Shown: positions 11,801 through 24,450 of the stretch, piece after piece
Position numbering within the stretch: position 1 is the first letter of the stretch
How the letters are laid out: each line of letters opens with the position of its first letter
NCBI GenBank assembly: GCA_019454045.1
Contig: SKCR01034782.1
Coordinates: forward strand, 1 to 64,000
Length of the DNA: 64,000 nucleotides
Source of the DNA: Zanthoxylum bungeanum
Lineage: Eukaryota > Streptophyta > Magnoliopsida > Sapindales > Rutaceae
Direction of reading: 5' to 3'
Made by a program: the position numbers and the translations under genes
The notes under the pieces: generated by a model
Told to the model about the DNA's origin: nothing
What the model saw: the letters and a program-made list of their open reading frames with translations, nothing else
The model's database searches: none

Positions 11801-14312
11801 GAGCGCATATGGCGAGTAATTGAACGAGTATTGCAAATTCAATTCTTGCCTCCCACTATTTTTCGTCGAGCCTCTAACCCTCTGTGGAGTACTCGGGAAA
11901 CCGTGTTTCCTAGTGGGCTAGGATCCTGTTAAATAACATACAACCTTGACTTTGGCCAACAAGCTGTATGCTACTTAACCAGGTAGATCTCACAGATCAA
12001 TTGGATCCAATCCAATTCCCAGATCCGGTTAGGTGGACATCCAAGTCCTAAACATATTGCTTATGCCAATGTATCTAATACATTTTCCTAACCTTATCCT
12101 CCGAATCATCTAGGCCTTGGCTTTGGCACAACAAACCTAATGATTCCAGTTAAGCGGGACCCATTGACAAGGAAAGTTTCGTAATCAATGTCTTTGGACA
12201 AGAAGTGATCTTGACTTTGGCCAACAAATCACAACTTGGACTAGACACCGATGTGGAACAAAACTCTCATGATTCAAATACATCCAATTGACAAGGTCTT
12301 GACTTTGGCCAACAAACCAATGCCAATCAGATCTTGAACAAGAATCATTCAATGGAAGGATAATCGCTTAATATAGATTGAGGGATTTTCGCGTGCAAAT
12401 TGGCTACCAATTTATTATCTTTGTTAAGGTCTCATCATCATCATCACCCCTTAAACATGCATTCTAAACACATAATAAAGCGTATATAAAATAAAATAAT
12501 AATGATATGCGGATGGATACTTTACATTGATCCTAGATCAAATCTCTCATTTTCTCTCTCCAAAGCTAGCACTTGTATTTACTTCTACCCGTTACACTAC
12601 ACTTCTAAAGAAACCTCATTTACATGGAGGGGAATAGGTGAGAAGAGAATACAAAGAAATAGGAGATAAGGCTGGACACGCAGGTCCAATTTAATAAATC
12701 AAATTTATTACAATTTCCAAAATCGCCCAACCCGGCTAATATCCATCCGATATACATTATTCAAACATCACAACCATGTATTCATACAAGCATGTTATCA
12801 ATCAATCAATCAAATTAATTAATCTTGATTATTAGTGATCATCCAATGTTCAAACAAAGATTTGATTTTGTTCGAGTCAAACTCGTATTGCGAATACGTA
12901 CACAAAATACGATTTCTCAAATTAAATTAAACTACATAATTAAATCCAATTTAATACGCATTTAATTCTAATTCACTATTTAATTCCAAATTAAATATTA
13001 CACTTTTATTAACGAACCTTCTACGATTTAAATTCCAAATTCAATCGTTATGGGTCTCAAAGCCCAATTAACGTCAAACGTTTATTTAATTAAAGTCCAA
13101 TGGGCTTTTAATTAATTTCTTAAGGCGTGGACTTTTGGTCAACTCGGGTCAAACCGATAACCAAAGTCCAATCCGGGAGTTACCCCATAAGCCTTTAAAT
13201 TAATTTTGGCCCATTAGGCCCAATTAAATAATTAAGGTTCATTAAGTCATAATTGGACTTTATGGATGCGGTTTTGGGCTTAATTGGATCCAACCAATTT
13301 TGCCTAAACCCAACTTTGTACAACAAAGCCCAAAAGCCCAATTATAACATAACAAGCCCAATTTCCAAATCAAGCCCTAATTAATTAACTTATAAAATTC
13401 CAAATTTCACAATTAATTAACCTAAGTGTATTACATAATCAATTACCCAATTAACATTTCTAAAACATCAATTAGCCTAATTAATCATGTATTTTAACAA
13501 CCAAATGTCCAACACAATTCAATTAAAATCAAACTCAATTAACATGCTATCAAGTCTCGGCAATTAGGGGTTTTTCAATTCGATTCGGTTTCAATCCAAT
13601 TGAGTCCACAATCTTAATTTCCCAAATCAATTCAATTCATCCAATGAATTAAAACAAAAAAATCACAAAGAATTTCATGTTCCATAGAATTCGGCCAAGC
13701 CACTTTAAAAGGGAAAAAATGTTCTAAATCAAAATTCAATCCAATTGAACTTCAAAACAACATTCACCAATTGTTTTAAGTCATCCAATGATCAAACAAA
13801 ACAAAATTACCAAGACATTAGGTTCTTCCAATTTTCGGCCAAGCCTCCAATTTGGGGAAAATTGAATCCAATCCAATTTCATGAAATTGACCACACACAA
13901 TCTCAATTAAACATGTTCTAAGCATGCTTAAACATCCAATTCAATTAAAACATGCTCAAACACATTTTACCCAATTTCAAGTTTCATGTTCAACCTAAAG
14001 AATTGGGGAAATTGATCTAATCCAATTTTCTTGAAATTGATCATGCACAACTTCAATTCAACCTTATTCAAGCATACTGCATCAAACAATTCAACCAAAT
14101 CATGCCTAAATAGAGTTTACCCAAATTAAAGTTTTGACCAAAATAAGCAAATTGGGGAAATCAATCCAATGAATTATTTATCAAATTGATTACATACAAC
14201 TCAAATTCAATCATATATAATCATTCTCAAACAATCAATTTGACAGAATCAAGCTAAAATCAAAAAGCCCCAAATATGCTCAAGAACCCTAATTCAGTTT
14301 TCATGCAACAAT
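11801..14312 (-). other. B1 5' untranslated/gag-proximal region with repeated motif
   Basis: AT-rich region without a domain. The plus-strand motif CTTGACTTTGGCCAACAA occurs at about 11943, 12207 and 12297, with a variant near 12117 (CCTTGGCTTTGGCACAACAA). The set recurs at similar spacing in B2 (24595-24975) and B3 (49433-49810). Much of 12900-14300 is low-complexity AATT-rich sequence. Confidence 0.6.
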
Positions 14313-14313
14313 A

Positions 14314-14326
14314 GCTCAAGATACCA
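14314..14326 (-). other. Primer-binding site of B1
   Basis: TGGTATCTTGAGC on the minus strand, one base beyond the LTR end. It resembles the initiator-Met primer site TGGTATCAGAGC with small changes. Confidence 0.75.
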
Positions 14327-14327
14327 T

Positions 14328-16501
14328 TGTTAGGTTTCTTCATGTCCCAAGATCAACAAATCATGCACAAAAAAACCGCATATGAACACATCAAAGGAGG
14401 TGCGGAATATACTCACATTGAATTTGGTTTTGATGAAATGAAGAAGACAAGCCATTTTCGTCCTCCATTGAGCTCGGCAGTAGTTCCCTTGCAGTGGGCT
14501 GTGCGATTTTACTCCTCTTTGAACCTCCAAGAATCGGCCATGCAAGACTCCATTGAAGCTCCAAGCTTCAAGCTTCAAAAATTAAATCCAAGCTCATGAA
14601 GACACTTCCCTATCACCTATGTATCACTCATGGTGTGCTAGCACTCTACATCTCCCTTGTTCCCCTTTAAATTCGGCAAACCAGAAAGTTTGAGAAGATG
14701 AAACGGTTCCAAACCGTGAAGGAAGGAAGAAGAGAAAGAGAGGGAAAAGAGATGGAGAGAAAACGAAAAGGAAGAGAGGGTATCAAAAAAGAAAAGTATT
14801 TTGGTTTTTATATTTTCCAAAAATAAAATAACCATATACAACTTTTTTCAATTTTTAAAATACCAAAAGTCTAAAGCCAAAAGGTAAAAAGCTTTCAATC
14901 AACTTTTCACCCATCACTTTTACTTTTTTCTTTAAGTCACATCACATCACTTTAACTTTAATAAAGTGACATGTTGTCAAGTCACATCACTCAAAGTGAC
15001 AATTGATTTGACGATTGACGCGACTAGCGATTTGACGCTTGATGTGACTTGCGTGCCGCACTCGGATTCGAAATGCGAATGCGCTCGCAATCACTCTCGG
15101 GCTCGGGTTCGCTAATTCCAAATTAACGAATTTTCCGTCGCGTCGTAATTAAGTGATTACGCCTAGCGAATTCACTATTCACGTCGCCAACGAATTAATT
15201 CTAAATTAATTCGTTCGCCCGAATTAAAATCTAATTTTAATTCCGCATCAAAATCCAATTTCGATTAATATATCGAATATATTAATTTTATCGATTAATT
15301 CCAAATTAATCGTTCTCTCTCTTTAATTAATATTTTATCCTAGATAAAATATCTCCGTAATTAATCCCGGATTAATTTTCTCTCTCATCGAATTAATCCC
15401 AGATTAATTCTATCTCTCTCTTCTAATTAATCCCAGATTAATCAAAGTGCGAGTAATACGTCATCGGTGAATCTTCAGGAACCGACCCATGAGATCTCCG
15501 GATATGTTGGCAGTAAATACGGTCGTCGGACTATCCGAACACGTAAGTACCTCGTACTACGTTTATACCGATTTACAAGACAAGGTTGGCTTCTAGCAAA
15601 GCGCCATGCCTACCCAATTCTCCAGAAATATTCTTATAGGAATATATAGATCTATATCAAGCGTAGTATACTAAGTATTGTGCGTATCGGCCCAGTATCG
15701 GATAATCACGTGTTAGGGCTGGGGCTGGATAAGTGTCTGCCCCGTCCGAAACACATATCGGATGTCTGGTAACATAGTCTCTATAATCGGATATACATGA
15801 CCTGGTCACAATATCCCGATTGGTTGCGCAACACTCAAGAGCACTAGTACCGTATCCTGCGTGACATCATCTCCATTATGACTGGAGTGATACTTCGTCT
15901 CGACATCACATCCAATACTCTACGACTCTCTGATAAACCCAGAAGTGGTGAACACAGAACTGGTCAAAGCCCCCAACCACCAAATCCAAAGTTTATCGAT
16001 TATCGTAAGTATTAGCGATGCAAGTCTCAGGTTAAGACTATACACACCTACCTTGATTTCGGCCTCCCATAGACACATAGTCATAATACCAATGGGATTC
16101 CGAGGGGTCTATCCAGAGCGAAGCTGTTTCCCGTACCATCGGTGAAACACGACCTCCTATCGCACTTGCATAAGTATCCAATACTTATATATATGAGAAC
16201 TATGCCGTTGTGCCCTCACAACGCGCACAAGTGCAATACTAGCCTATTCCGCATTATCGATGTCCAGTCTCGATAATACTACTACGGCTAGGGATATTTA
16301 ATGATTAATCCTTCGTGGACTGATACTGTCTCATATCATCTCAATCCAGGAACTAATCATAGGCACCTCTCTCTCATTTATATATCTATGGTGATCTAAT
16401 CACAAATGATGAGAGTGCAATTTCCTTATTACATAGTTAATTTGCTACAACAACACAATGTTCTGCGCAAATAGTGACGCTATGGGTCATATTATCCAAC
16501 A
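14328..16501 (-). repeat. B1 5' LTR (right copy)
   Basis: Near-identical to 6562-8738, with the same terminal TGTT..AACA ends. Visible differences are small, for example one extra A near 14370, CCCTTGCAG for CCCTGCAG near 14487, and an extra CTA near 16280. Confidence 0.9.
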
Positions 16502-16506
16502 GTTCC
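16502..16506 (+). other. Target-site duplication of B1 (right)
   Basis: GTTCC, identical to 6557-6561. Confidence 0.9.
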
Positions 16507-16760
16507 GTTCCATCGAAAGTTGTTTATGGTTCAGTAGAATCAAAGTCTTAGATATTTAAAGATTTGGGTTTGTCATCCATATATTAGAGTAGCGCAACAG
16601 GATAAACTAACAGCTAAGAGGTATAAATATAGGTTCGTTGGATATCCTGAAAATTCTTTGGGATATCAGTTCTATGATTCTGAGCAATGAATGTATTTGT
16701 TATTCGTTTTTCCACTTTTCTTGAAAATAAATTTTTGAGAAATAATGGGAATTATAGAAG
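16507..16760 (+). pseudogene. Copia integrase relic of element A, 3' part
   Basis: Resumes exactly where the 6557 break left off: SKVVYGSVES follows NRVPV. Later residues match the copia integrase C-terminal region, including RYKYRFVGYPENSLGYQFYD near 16620-16680. Stops and frameshifts are frequent. Confidence 0.75.
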
Positions 16761-16856
16761 GATTTAACTTGATGAGTTTGATCCCACAGTAAGGAACTTA
16801 AGATAGAACCAGAGATCCAACTAGGTGAAGGATCTACAATACACGTTCTATGTAAG

Positions 16857-17879
16857 TTGAATAGAATATCAAGTCCTCATGAGAGATTGTTTTTAACATC
16901 TGATGTGAGCTTGGATGTTATATTCTTGGAGGAAACAAACCCAACTAAGTGTAAAGAAGCGACATTGGATATTGATTCAGGAAAATGGCAGGAAGCCATG
17001 AAATCTGAGATGGATTCTATGCATGACAGTCAAGTCTGGGACTTAGTTGAATTTCCTGAACGAGTTAAACCTATTGGTTGTAAATGGGTTTACAAAAGGA
17101 AGGAGGGCCCGATGGAAAGGTGGAAACCTTTAAGGTCTAACTAGTAGCAAAAGGTTACACTCAATGTCTTCGGATTGACTACGAGAAAACATTTTCACCA
17201 GTAGTCATAGTAAAATCTTTTCAGATTTTTTTAGCCATTGCTGCATATCACGACTATGAGATATGGCAGATGAATGTGAAAACCATTTTCCTAAATGGAT
17301 TCCTCGAAGAGGATATCTATTGGGAACAACTAGAAGGTTTTATATCTAGTAAGATTTTAAACTTGGTTTGTAAGTTCTAAAAATCTATTTCTGGATTTAA
17401 ATAGGCATCCCGAAGCTAGAATCGTCATTTTGATGAGATAATTAGATTATATGGATTCATCAAGAATGGGGAAGAACCATGTGTTTATAAAAAAGTAAGT
17501 GGGAGCATGATTGTTTTGCTTAGTTTTGTATGTAGATGACATCCTTATCATAGGGAATGATATAGATTTGATGTAAAGTATGAAAGTCTACCTTTGCAAG
17601 AACTTCTCCATGAAAGATATGGGTGAAGCTTCCTATATACTAGGTAAACGGCTCTTCCAAGATAGAGTTAGGAAACTTATAGTGTTGTCACAATTGACAT
17701 ACATAGATGAAATATGTTAGAAAGATACGATTTTACAACTGCAAGACAGAAAATGTACCTTTCCGATATGACATACATATTTCGAAAAAAATTGCACTTC
17801 GGATTGAGGAAGAAACAGTTAGAATATCTAACGTGTCATATTCTTCTTGTATTGGAAGCATCATGTATGCTATGCTATG
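16857..17879 (+). pseudogene. Copia reverse transcriptase relic of element A, 5' part
   Basis: Opens with a readable stretch to 17144 containing KWQEAMKSEMDSMHDSQVWDLVE and KPIGCKWVYKRK, the N-terminal signature of copia RT. Then come FSPVV, DYEIWQMNVKTIFLNGFLEEDIYW and the catalytic box YVDDILIIGND (Tyr codon at 17529). Stops and shifts follow (for example SLMY..ARPD is only half readable). The frame is cut inside the YAMLC|MRPD segment by solo LTR C at 17880 and continues at 31803. Confidence 0.8.
17875..17879 (+). other. Target-site duplication of C (left)
   Basis: CTATG, repeated exactly at 31798-31802. Joining the two flanks at one copy restores the MYAMLC/MRPD continuity of the RT relic. 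Confidence 0.88.
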
Positions 17880-19326
17880 TGTAACATCCCAGATTTTCGG
17901 GACTGTTCTAGAAGATTCCCGGACTGACATTTTAGTCTCGGAGCATGATGATAATGAAGAATAAGAGTTTAAACGATGTCATATGGGTCGGAATAATATA
18001 AAGTGAAGAGTTATCGCATCAGAAGACGTGTCATCTCAAGGAATCAGTTACGCGATATTTATATTACGCGTAAAGTTTACAGTTTTGGTCATGGAATTAG
18101 CAAATGAACTCCGATCGAGTTGGTTTTGAACCATCGGACTCATTTTTCAAAGATGAACAACTTTTGCGTTGAACGTTTTTCGAAAATCGCTCCAGAAGGG
18201 CTTCAAACGTGATGATTTCTGAAATTACCCTTAGAGGTGGGGGCATTTTAGTAAAATCTGGTATAAGATATTTTGTATTATTATTATTCAGCAAATACAA
18301 AAAAAAAAGAGGTAGAGACGTTGGGCGAGAGAGAGAGAGAAAGAAAGAGGGCTGCGCCGGCGGCAAACCAGCCACCGCCGACTGGCGCACCGGCGTAGAA
18401 AGGAGTTCTGGCCACCACTCATCCGGCAGTAGTCGGCGATGGTACAAAGGACGCCAGAAATGGCGGGAAAAATAGGAAGAAAGGCGCGGCATGGGTTGTC
18501 CGATCACGGCTCGTCGGTTTGTTTCACGGCTCGATCCACCTACCAAATCAAAGCCCTCGACAAGTACTACGAGTATGCAGAGTTAATTTCACCGAATGAT
18601 GGCCGAAAGCACGTGAAACGAGGAGGAAAAGTGGTGTGTGAATAGTATCTAAAATGAACAGTAGCTCCGATCGGAATTATGTTGATACCAGCGCGTTCAT
18701 ATGGTCGATGGGAGTCCGAATATGGCCTCGGACTTTCGATTCGACTCTCCGTTTAGAATTTTTTATTTTAAAGTGTATCGATTTATATTCGGATATTTCC
18801 GGTAGTTCTGTAGTTTAGCGAACTAGCATGGAATGAATTGGACATGATTTAATATGTTAAAACGATAAATATGGTAGAATCCGGGGAGAAACGAATTAGA
18901 TTTGATCAATCCAGTAGAATTAGCGAGTTTTTGGTAAAACAGAATTTCTCGCGCGATTGAGCATAGATGACCGTAACCATGGTTAAGATATAGATATGAT
19001 ATTGCGAGGGTAATTAAGTAATTTTGGATTAGTTAAGAGGTCGAGACATTTTCGTAGCGTTTGCGGAAAATTTTCCACAAGATTTGCCGCAAACGCGTAA
19101 AGTGAGAATCTGAGTTATCTAGCTAGTTTAGAATAGTATATGAGCATATATTAGAGTAACGAAGTTTGAACGGTAGAATCAGAGAGGATTCATGTATTAC
19201 GAGAAGGATCCGAAGTTTATTTTAGAAATGTCTAAAGTTCAGCAAATAGCGGTTCTGATTGCTTTTTATGATTTGTTTTGATATATCGGGTTCAGGTTCG
19301 CAGTGTCCGCAAAGCCAGGTAAGTAA
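17880..19326 (+). repeat. Left part of solo LTR C
   Basis: Includes a purine run (18297-18350) and a GC-rich section (18350-18600). The overlapping frames at 18097-18546 (minus) and 18209-18645 (plus) lie here and match no family I know. The TGCGTTGAACGTTTTTCGAAAATCG block near 18160 recurs in F near 33473. Confidence 0.7.
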
Positions 19327-20916
19327 TGTTAGGTTTGTTTCTAGGTCCCAAGATCAAGCAAGACATGAAAACAATGTGTGAACACATCAACGGAGGTAGC
19401 GGAATACTCACATCGATCGGTTGAGACGATTTGAAGACGAATGAAGCCACTTTGCTCACTGCCAAGGACGCCCACTGCATGCAGTTCACTGCCCTCCATT
19501 TCAGAATTTTGAGTTGTGAAACGGAGCTCCAAGCTTCGTCGGACGGATCCCGGCTCATGGGTGAACCTCCCTACCACCTTCGCATGTTTCGTAAGTGTGC
19601 TAGCACTTGAGTTTTTGCCACAAAAACTCACTCTTGCCTCCCTCATGCTCACGGTTTTGTAATGAAAACAGTGAGTGATTTTTGCCCATTTGGGCGTAAG
19701 CCAAAAGAAAGAAATGGAGAGAGATGAAGTTGTGTAATGGTTGGTCAAACCTTTTCCAAAAAGGTTTATATAATTTTCAATAAAAAATACAAAGCATTTA
19801 CCAAAAATAAATCAAATAAATAAAATGGTAAACACTCCCACCAACTTTCACTATTACACCTACACACCATCAACTATCATTGTCACTTTATTAAAGTGAC
19901 TTGATGTGTGTCTTTTCATCAATCAACTCAATCACAATCACATCAATCAATCACATCACTCAAAGTTGACGCTTGATGTGATGAATGATTTGACGCTTGA
20001 TGTGACTTGCGTTGCCGCACTCGAATTCGAAATACGAATGCGCTCGCAATCACACTCGGGCTCGGTTTCGTTAATTCCAAATTAACGATTTATCCATCCG
20101 TCACGTCGTAATTAAATGATTACGCCTAGCGAATTCACTATTCACGTCGCTAACGAATTAATTCTAAATTAATTCGTTCGCCCCGAATTAAAATCTAATT
20201 TTAATTCCGCGTCAAAATCTAATTTCATTTAATATATCGAATATATTAATTTAATCGATTAATTCCAAATTAATCGTTATCTCTCTTCAGACGATATTTA
20301 TCCTAGATAAAATATCTCCGTAATTAATCCCAGATTAATTTTCTCTCTCTCTCTCATCTATTAATCCCAGATTAATAAAAGAGTGCGAGTCATACGTCAT
20401 CGGTGGATTATCGGGAAGCGACCCATGAGATCCCCAGATAAGTTGGCAGTAAATGCGGTCGTCGGAGTATCCGAATCGCGTACGTACCAAGTACTACGTT
20501 CTACCGATTTACGAGACAAGGTCGGCTTCTAGCAAAGCACGAAGTCTACCCAATTCTCCGGTCATATCCATATAGAATATATAAGGATCTATATCAAGCG
20601 TAGTATACCAAGTATTGTGTATATCGGCCCAGTATCGGATAGTCACGTGCTAGAGCTGGAGCTGGATAAGTGTCTGCCCGTCCGAAGCACATGTCGGATG
20701 TCTGGTAACTAGTCTCTATAATCCTTCGGGGACTGATACTGTCTCATATCATTCTCAGTCCAGGAACTAATCATAGGGACCTCTCTTCATTTATATATAT
20801 CTATAGTGATCTAATCACAAATGATGAGAGTGCAATTTCCTTGTCACATAGTTAATTTGCTACAACAACACAATGATCTGTGCAAATAGTGACGCTATGG
20901 GTTATTTTTTCCAACA
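19327..20916 (-). repeat. B2 3' LTR with ~510-bp internal deletion
   Basis: Collinear with 26700-28798, except that the sequence jumps at about 20724 from the 'ctctataat' segment (28080 in the other LTR) to 'ccttcggggactgat' (about 28606 in the other). TAATC is present at both edges, suggesting a microhomology-mediated deletion. The antisense frame at 19341-19748 lies in LTR sequence and recurs in the other copy, so it is not a gene. Confidence 0.85.
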
Positions 20917-22075
20917 ATCTCCCACTTGGCACGTAGCGAGTCACTCAAGTGTCCTACACCCGAACTATGTACGGTTCGATCAAATTGCTGAGAAAAGGTT
21001 TTCGTCAGCGGATTTTCATGATTATCGTCTGACGCGATTTATACGATCATCACATCTCCACGATGTATGATCCGAACGAATCAGATGAATAGTCGAAGTA
21101 TATATCTGGATCGTTGATGAGACCATTATTCTTTAGCCTGTGCTGTCGCCTAGCTCAGCTGCTAACAGAACTATATCTAATCTAATTAGATTTATTATTG
21201 ACCCAGATGGCTTCTATTGCTGCCTCAGCTGCTGCAATTAATCCGTATTTGTTGTTTATTTGGTAACAGTATCTTGCTTGGAAGATTTCCAGCTTACTAT
21301 ACTTTTATTCAAACTGTATAGTACCTTTTGCGACTTTCAGTCGTTTTATCGGTTTGGAACCTTGCAGTAGTGATCCCAGTCACTTCAAGTTCTCCTTCTC
21401 CACAGATTAAGACAGCATCCTTAGATCTCTAAGATTCTAACGGATGTTCTTAACATCAATCCAATGACTATCACTTGTATTGACCCGATTGTGACTCCAT
21501 ACGCTCGAAGCGTATGAGACACCATATTAAGTACATTTTAAATGTATAATTTCCAAGAGAGTGTTAACAACTCCAAATCTATCCCAGTAGAACTTTATTC
21601 CTTGAATAAAGGTTGTTACTCCCAAGAATTCTACGGAGAATTTTCTTGAAAACCAAGCTTTCACCGATTGTTTTATATGGGAATTTCATTTCCAAGAAAT
21701 GAATATGTTATCATTATTTTATTAAAGGACATTTATTGTCAGTGCACACCCCACTAACTTCCTTATATACACAAGAATCATTCTCATTTTGAATTGAATC
21801 ATAGACCATTATGATTACATCAAAACGATGATTCCAAGAATCTAATGCTTGCTTCAATCCAAACATGGATTGAATAACCTGCAAACCTTGTTTACCGGTT
21901 TTAGTACAACAAAATCGTCAGGATGTTGTAAACATCCTCCGAAGGGTTTCCGTTTAAGGAAAGCGATTTTGATCTTTAACTGACACATTTCATACATGAA
22001 ACGTGCAGCTACTGCAAGCATTATCCAAATGGATTTGTCGTGGCAACAGGTAAAAGGTTGAACCGTAATCAACAC
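20917..22075 (-). pseudogene. B2 pol relic: RT and RNase H
   Basis: Minus strand. The piece at 21854-22075 includes KIAFLKRKPFGGCLQHPDDFVV and NKVCRLF, matching the RT stretch VKTAFLNG..L.E.VYM.QP.GF..KVCKL. Nearer the LTR (20940-21060) it matches the copia pol C-terminus (DPLTK-type), and near 21210-21240 the RNase H AAEAA motif. All are frame-broken. Compared with B1, B2 keeps a ~120-bp segment near 21845-21995 that B1 lacks. Confidence 0.7.
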
Positions 22076-24450
22076 AATGTTGATAACGATACCTTTCCGC
22101 TACAAGCCTAGCTGTATACGTTGTTATGTTGCCTTCCACGTATGTCTTCCTAGAAGACCTTTACAGTACCGACAGACACAATGCCTTGCGGTACAACAAC
22201 CAGTGTCCAAACATAGTTGTTATACATGGAATCCATTTCGGACTCATGACACTTTGCCATAAAGGGAGTCGATACCTAGTATCACTTCCTCAAAACGTAG
22301 TCGGATGGTATACCTCCATAAGATTGATATCTTTATGAGGTGAGATCAAAAATCCATACCCTAGGTTGTTTTCTGACTCTCTCTGATCTACGGGGTTCTT
22401 GTGTATTCGAAGATTAATGGTACAAATTCATCATTTGATGAACTGTTTATGTTCCATTAAGGACTTCGTGCCTTGAACAGTTATACTACTTACTGATTTC
22501 ATCGAGTTTTACTGTCCTCCCACTGACCACTGCGCATATCGGTATTCCTCTTAGGAAAACCGCATGGTGAGCAACAATTACATTGTTTCTCTTGTGAGAT
22601 GTTTAAGTACTATACTTATAGTTTTCCTAGGATAACCTACATTTAGCACTTATCCGATTTGGGTTCTAGTTTGGCATCATCCAAACGTAAGCCTAGCATT
22701 CCCAAATCAAAAGGAGTGTGAAACCCAGTTTCTTTCCAGTTCATATCTAATATGAAGTCTGTCAAACAGAATTTAATGGAACCTTATTCTAAAATATTTT
22801 CTACACTGTTTACGCTTATCTTTGAAGGAAAAGGTAGCTCAGAGCGACTCATGATTAACCTTATCATGTCCAACAAAATTCGGTTTCTCCGTACGGACAC
22901 ACCGTCAAACTGACGTGTTCCAGGAGGAGTCCTTATTTGAAAGAATACTATACTCTTTCAAGTATAATTGAAACTTAATGTTTAAGTATTTTCCAATACG
23001 GTCTTACCGTGACGGCATAATACTATAGCCGATCTGTTTTTCCACTTCGTGTCGAAACTCTAAAGTTTCTGATCTGTGTTCTTCAAAAGAAACACATAAC
23101 CATAACGTGATGCCACATCCGTTAAGGTCACGAAATATACATATTCACATCTAGCCTAGCTAGATATGGGCCCACTTACTTCACCATGAATATGGCTAAC
23201 AGATCTATGGCATATATACTATTACCAAGTAAATAGTGTTTTAGGTACTTTACCTATTAAACTAGATTCGTAGACCCTTTTTGAATAGTCAAATTAGTCC
23301 TAGTACCCACTCTTCATAAGTGTGGATATACGAGTCTTGTTTAATTGTGTCCCAGACAAATGCCACAAATAAGTCTCTATTGATCAAATCAGTATGAGCT
23401 ATTATTTGTCATATTACATGTTCGAGATTTTTATTTTTATATATATTCAAAATATAAATATTGTTACTCACATCTAATGTGTTTATCCTAATATCATTCT
23501 TTATATAATGAAACACGTTAGTGTTCTAGAATATAAAGGTCTATCCGCAACGGATTAAACACTGATATAAAGATAAAGTTCCTAATCAAACTAGTTATAT
23601 TATAACAGTTTCCTAATTTAGGTACATATCCAAAGGGCAGTTCCTAAACTTAGGAATCTATGGTCGAAACAGCGACTTTCGTCCCGTTTCCGATTCGCAG
23701 AGAAATCTCGGCTTGAAGTTAGTATCCTGCTCATAGCAGATTCTGAACAACAATACACATATTTTATGTACCACACTAAGTATTTAAAATCTAATTTCAA
23801 TACTAGTAGTGAACATAACTTTCACAAATATTTTTAAAGTCAGAGCCTTGCTCTTTCTTTAATTCCTTCGTGTCTGCCATATCCAAACGGTAGTCCTTTG
23901 GGATATATTCATTATCCTTTTAAATCTAAAGATAGATTTATGACAAGCATATTAAATTAAGCACTAAAGTCATCATCATATAAATCTTCCAAAGATTTTA
24001 TGCTCTACTATTTGCTTAATTTTGGGCTTTGGTATAATAAGTTATTTTATCAAATAAAGTAACCTATTATTTATTCCCAATTGAAAATTAAATCATTTAA
24101 AACATTTAATCCAAGGATTATATATTTTAAATATTCAACTTTTCAATTCTTTCTTGATTTCAATAGTCTAACCATTTAATCAATTTATTATAGGTACTAT
24201 TTATTATAATGATTATCATAGTCCAACTATACAATCAAATATGATTTAAATTAATTAACCTCAATTACATTGATTACTATAATCCAATTATAAAATCAAC
24301 TGTAAATCGAAATTAATTAATTCAAATATATTGATTACTATAATCCAATTATATAATCAACTATAATACAGTCCAACTGTTTATTTAAAACAACAATTTA
24401 AATATTAGTCAAACTAATACTTTTAATTTATTTGACGAGTGATATTTGTT
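22076..24450 (-). pseudogene. B2 internal region, gag-pol remnants
   Basis: Collinear with 9660-11810 of B1 and 46640-49290 of B3. No readable domain. The zinc-knuckle segment seen in B3 at 48466-48507 is missing or too decayed here (23860-23900). Confidence 0.5.

Larger units (their letters stand above)
6562..16501 (-). mobile_element. Element B1: Ty1/copia-type retrotransposon, minus strand
   Basis: 9,940 bp flanked by the exact duplication GTTCC. It has two near-identical LTRs of 2,177 and 2,174 bp. Orientation is minus: the polypurine tract CCAAGTGGGAGAT abuts the left LTR and an initiator-Met-like primer site abuts the right LTR. The LTRs differ only at scattered single bases and short indels, so this insertion is young. 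Yet the internal 5.6 kb shows only stop-filled pol remnants, so this copy was probably moved by enzymes made elsewhere. It splits the integrase of element A. Confidence 0.9.

Noticed and set aside
18097..18645. 149-codon minus frame and two overlapping plus frames
   Set aside because: All lie in the GC-rich part of solo LTR C, overlap each other on both strands and show no domain; likely composition-driven.
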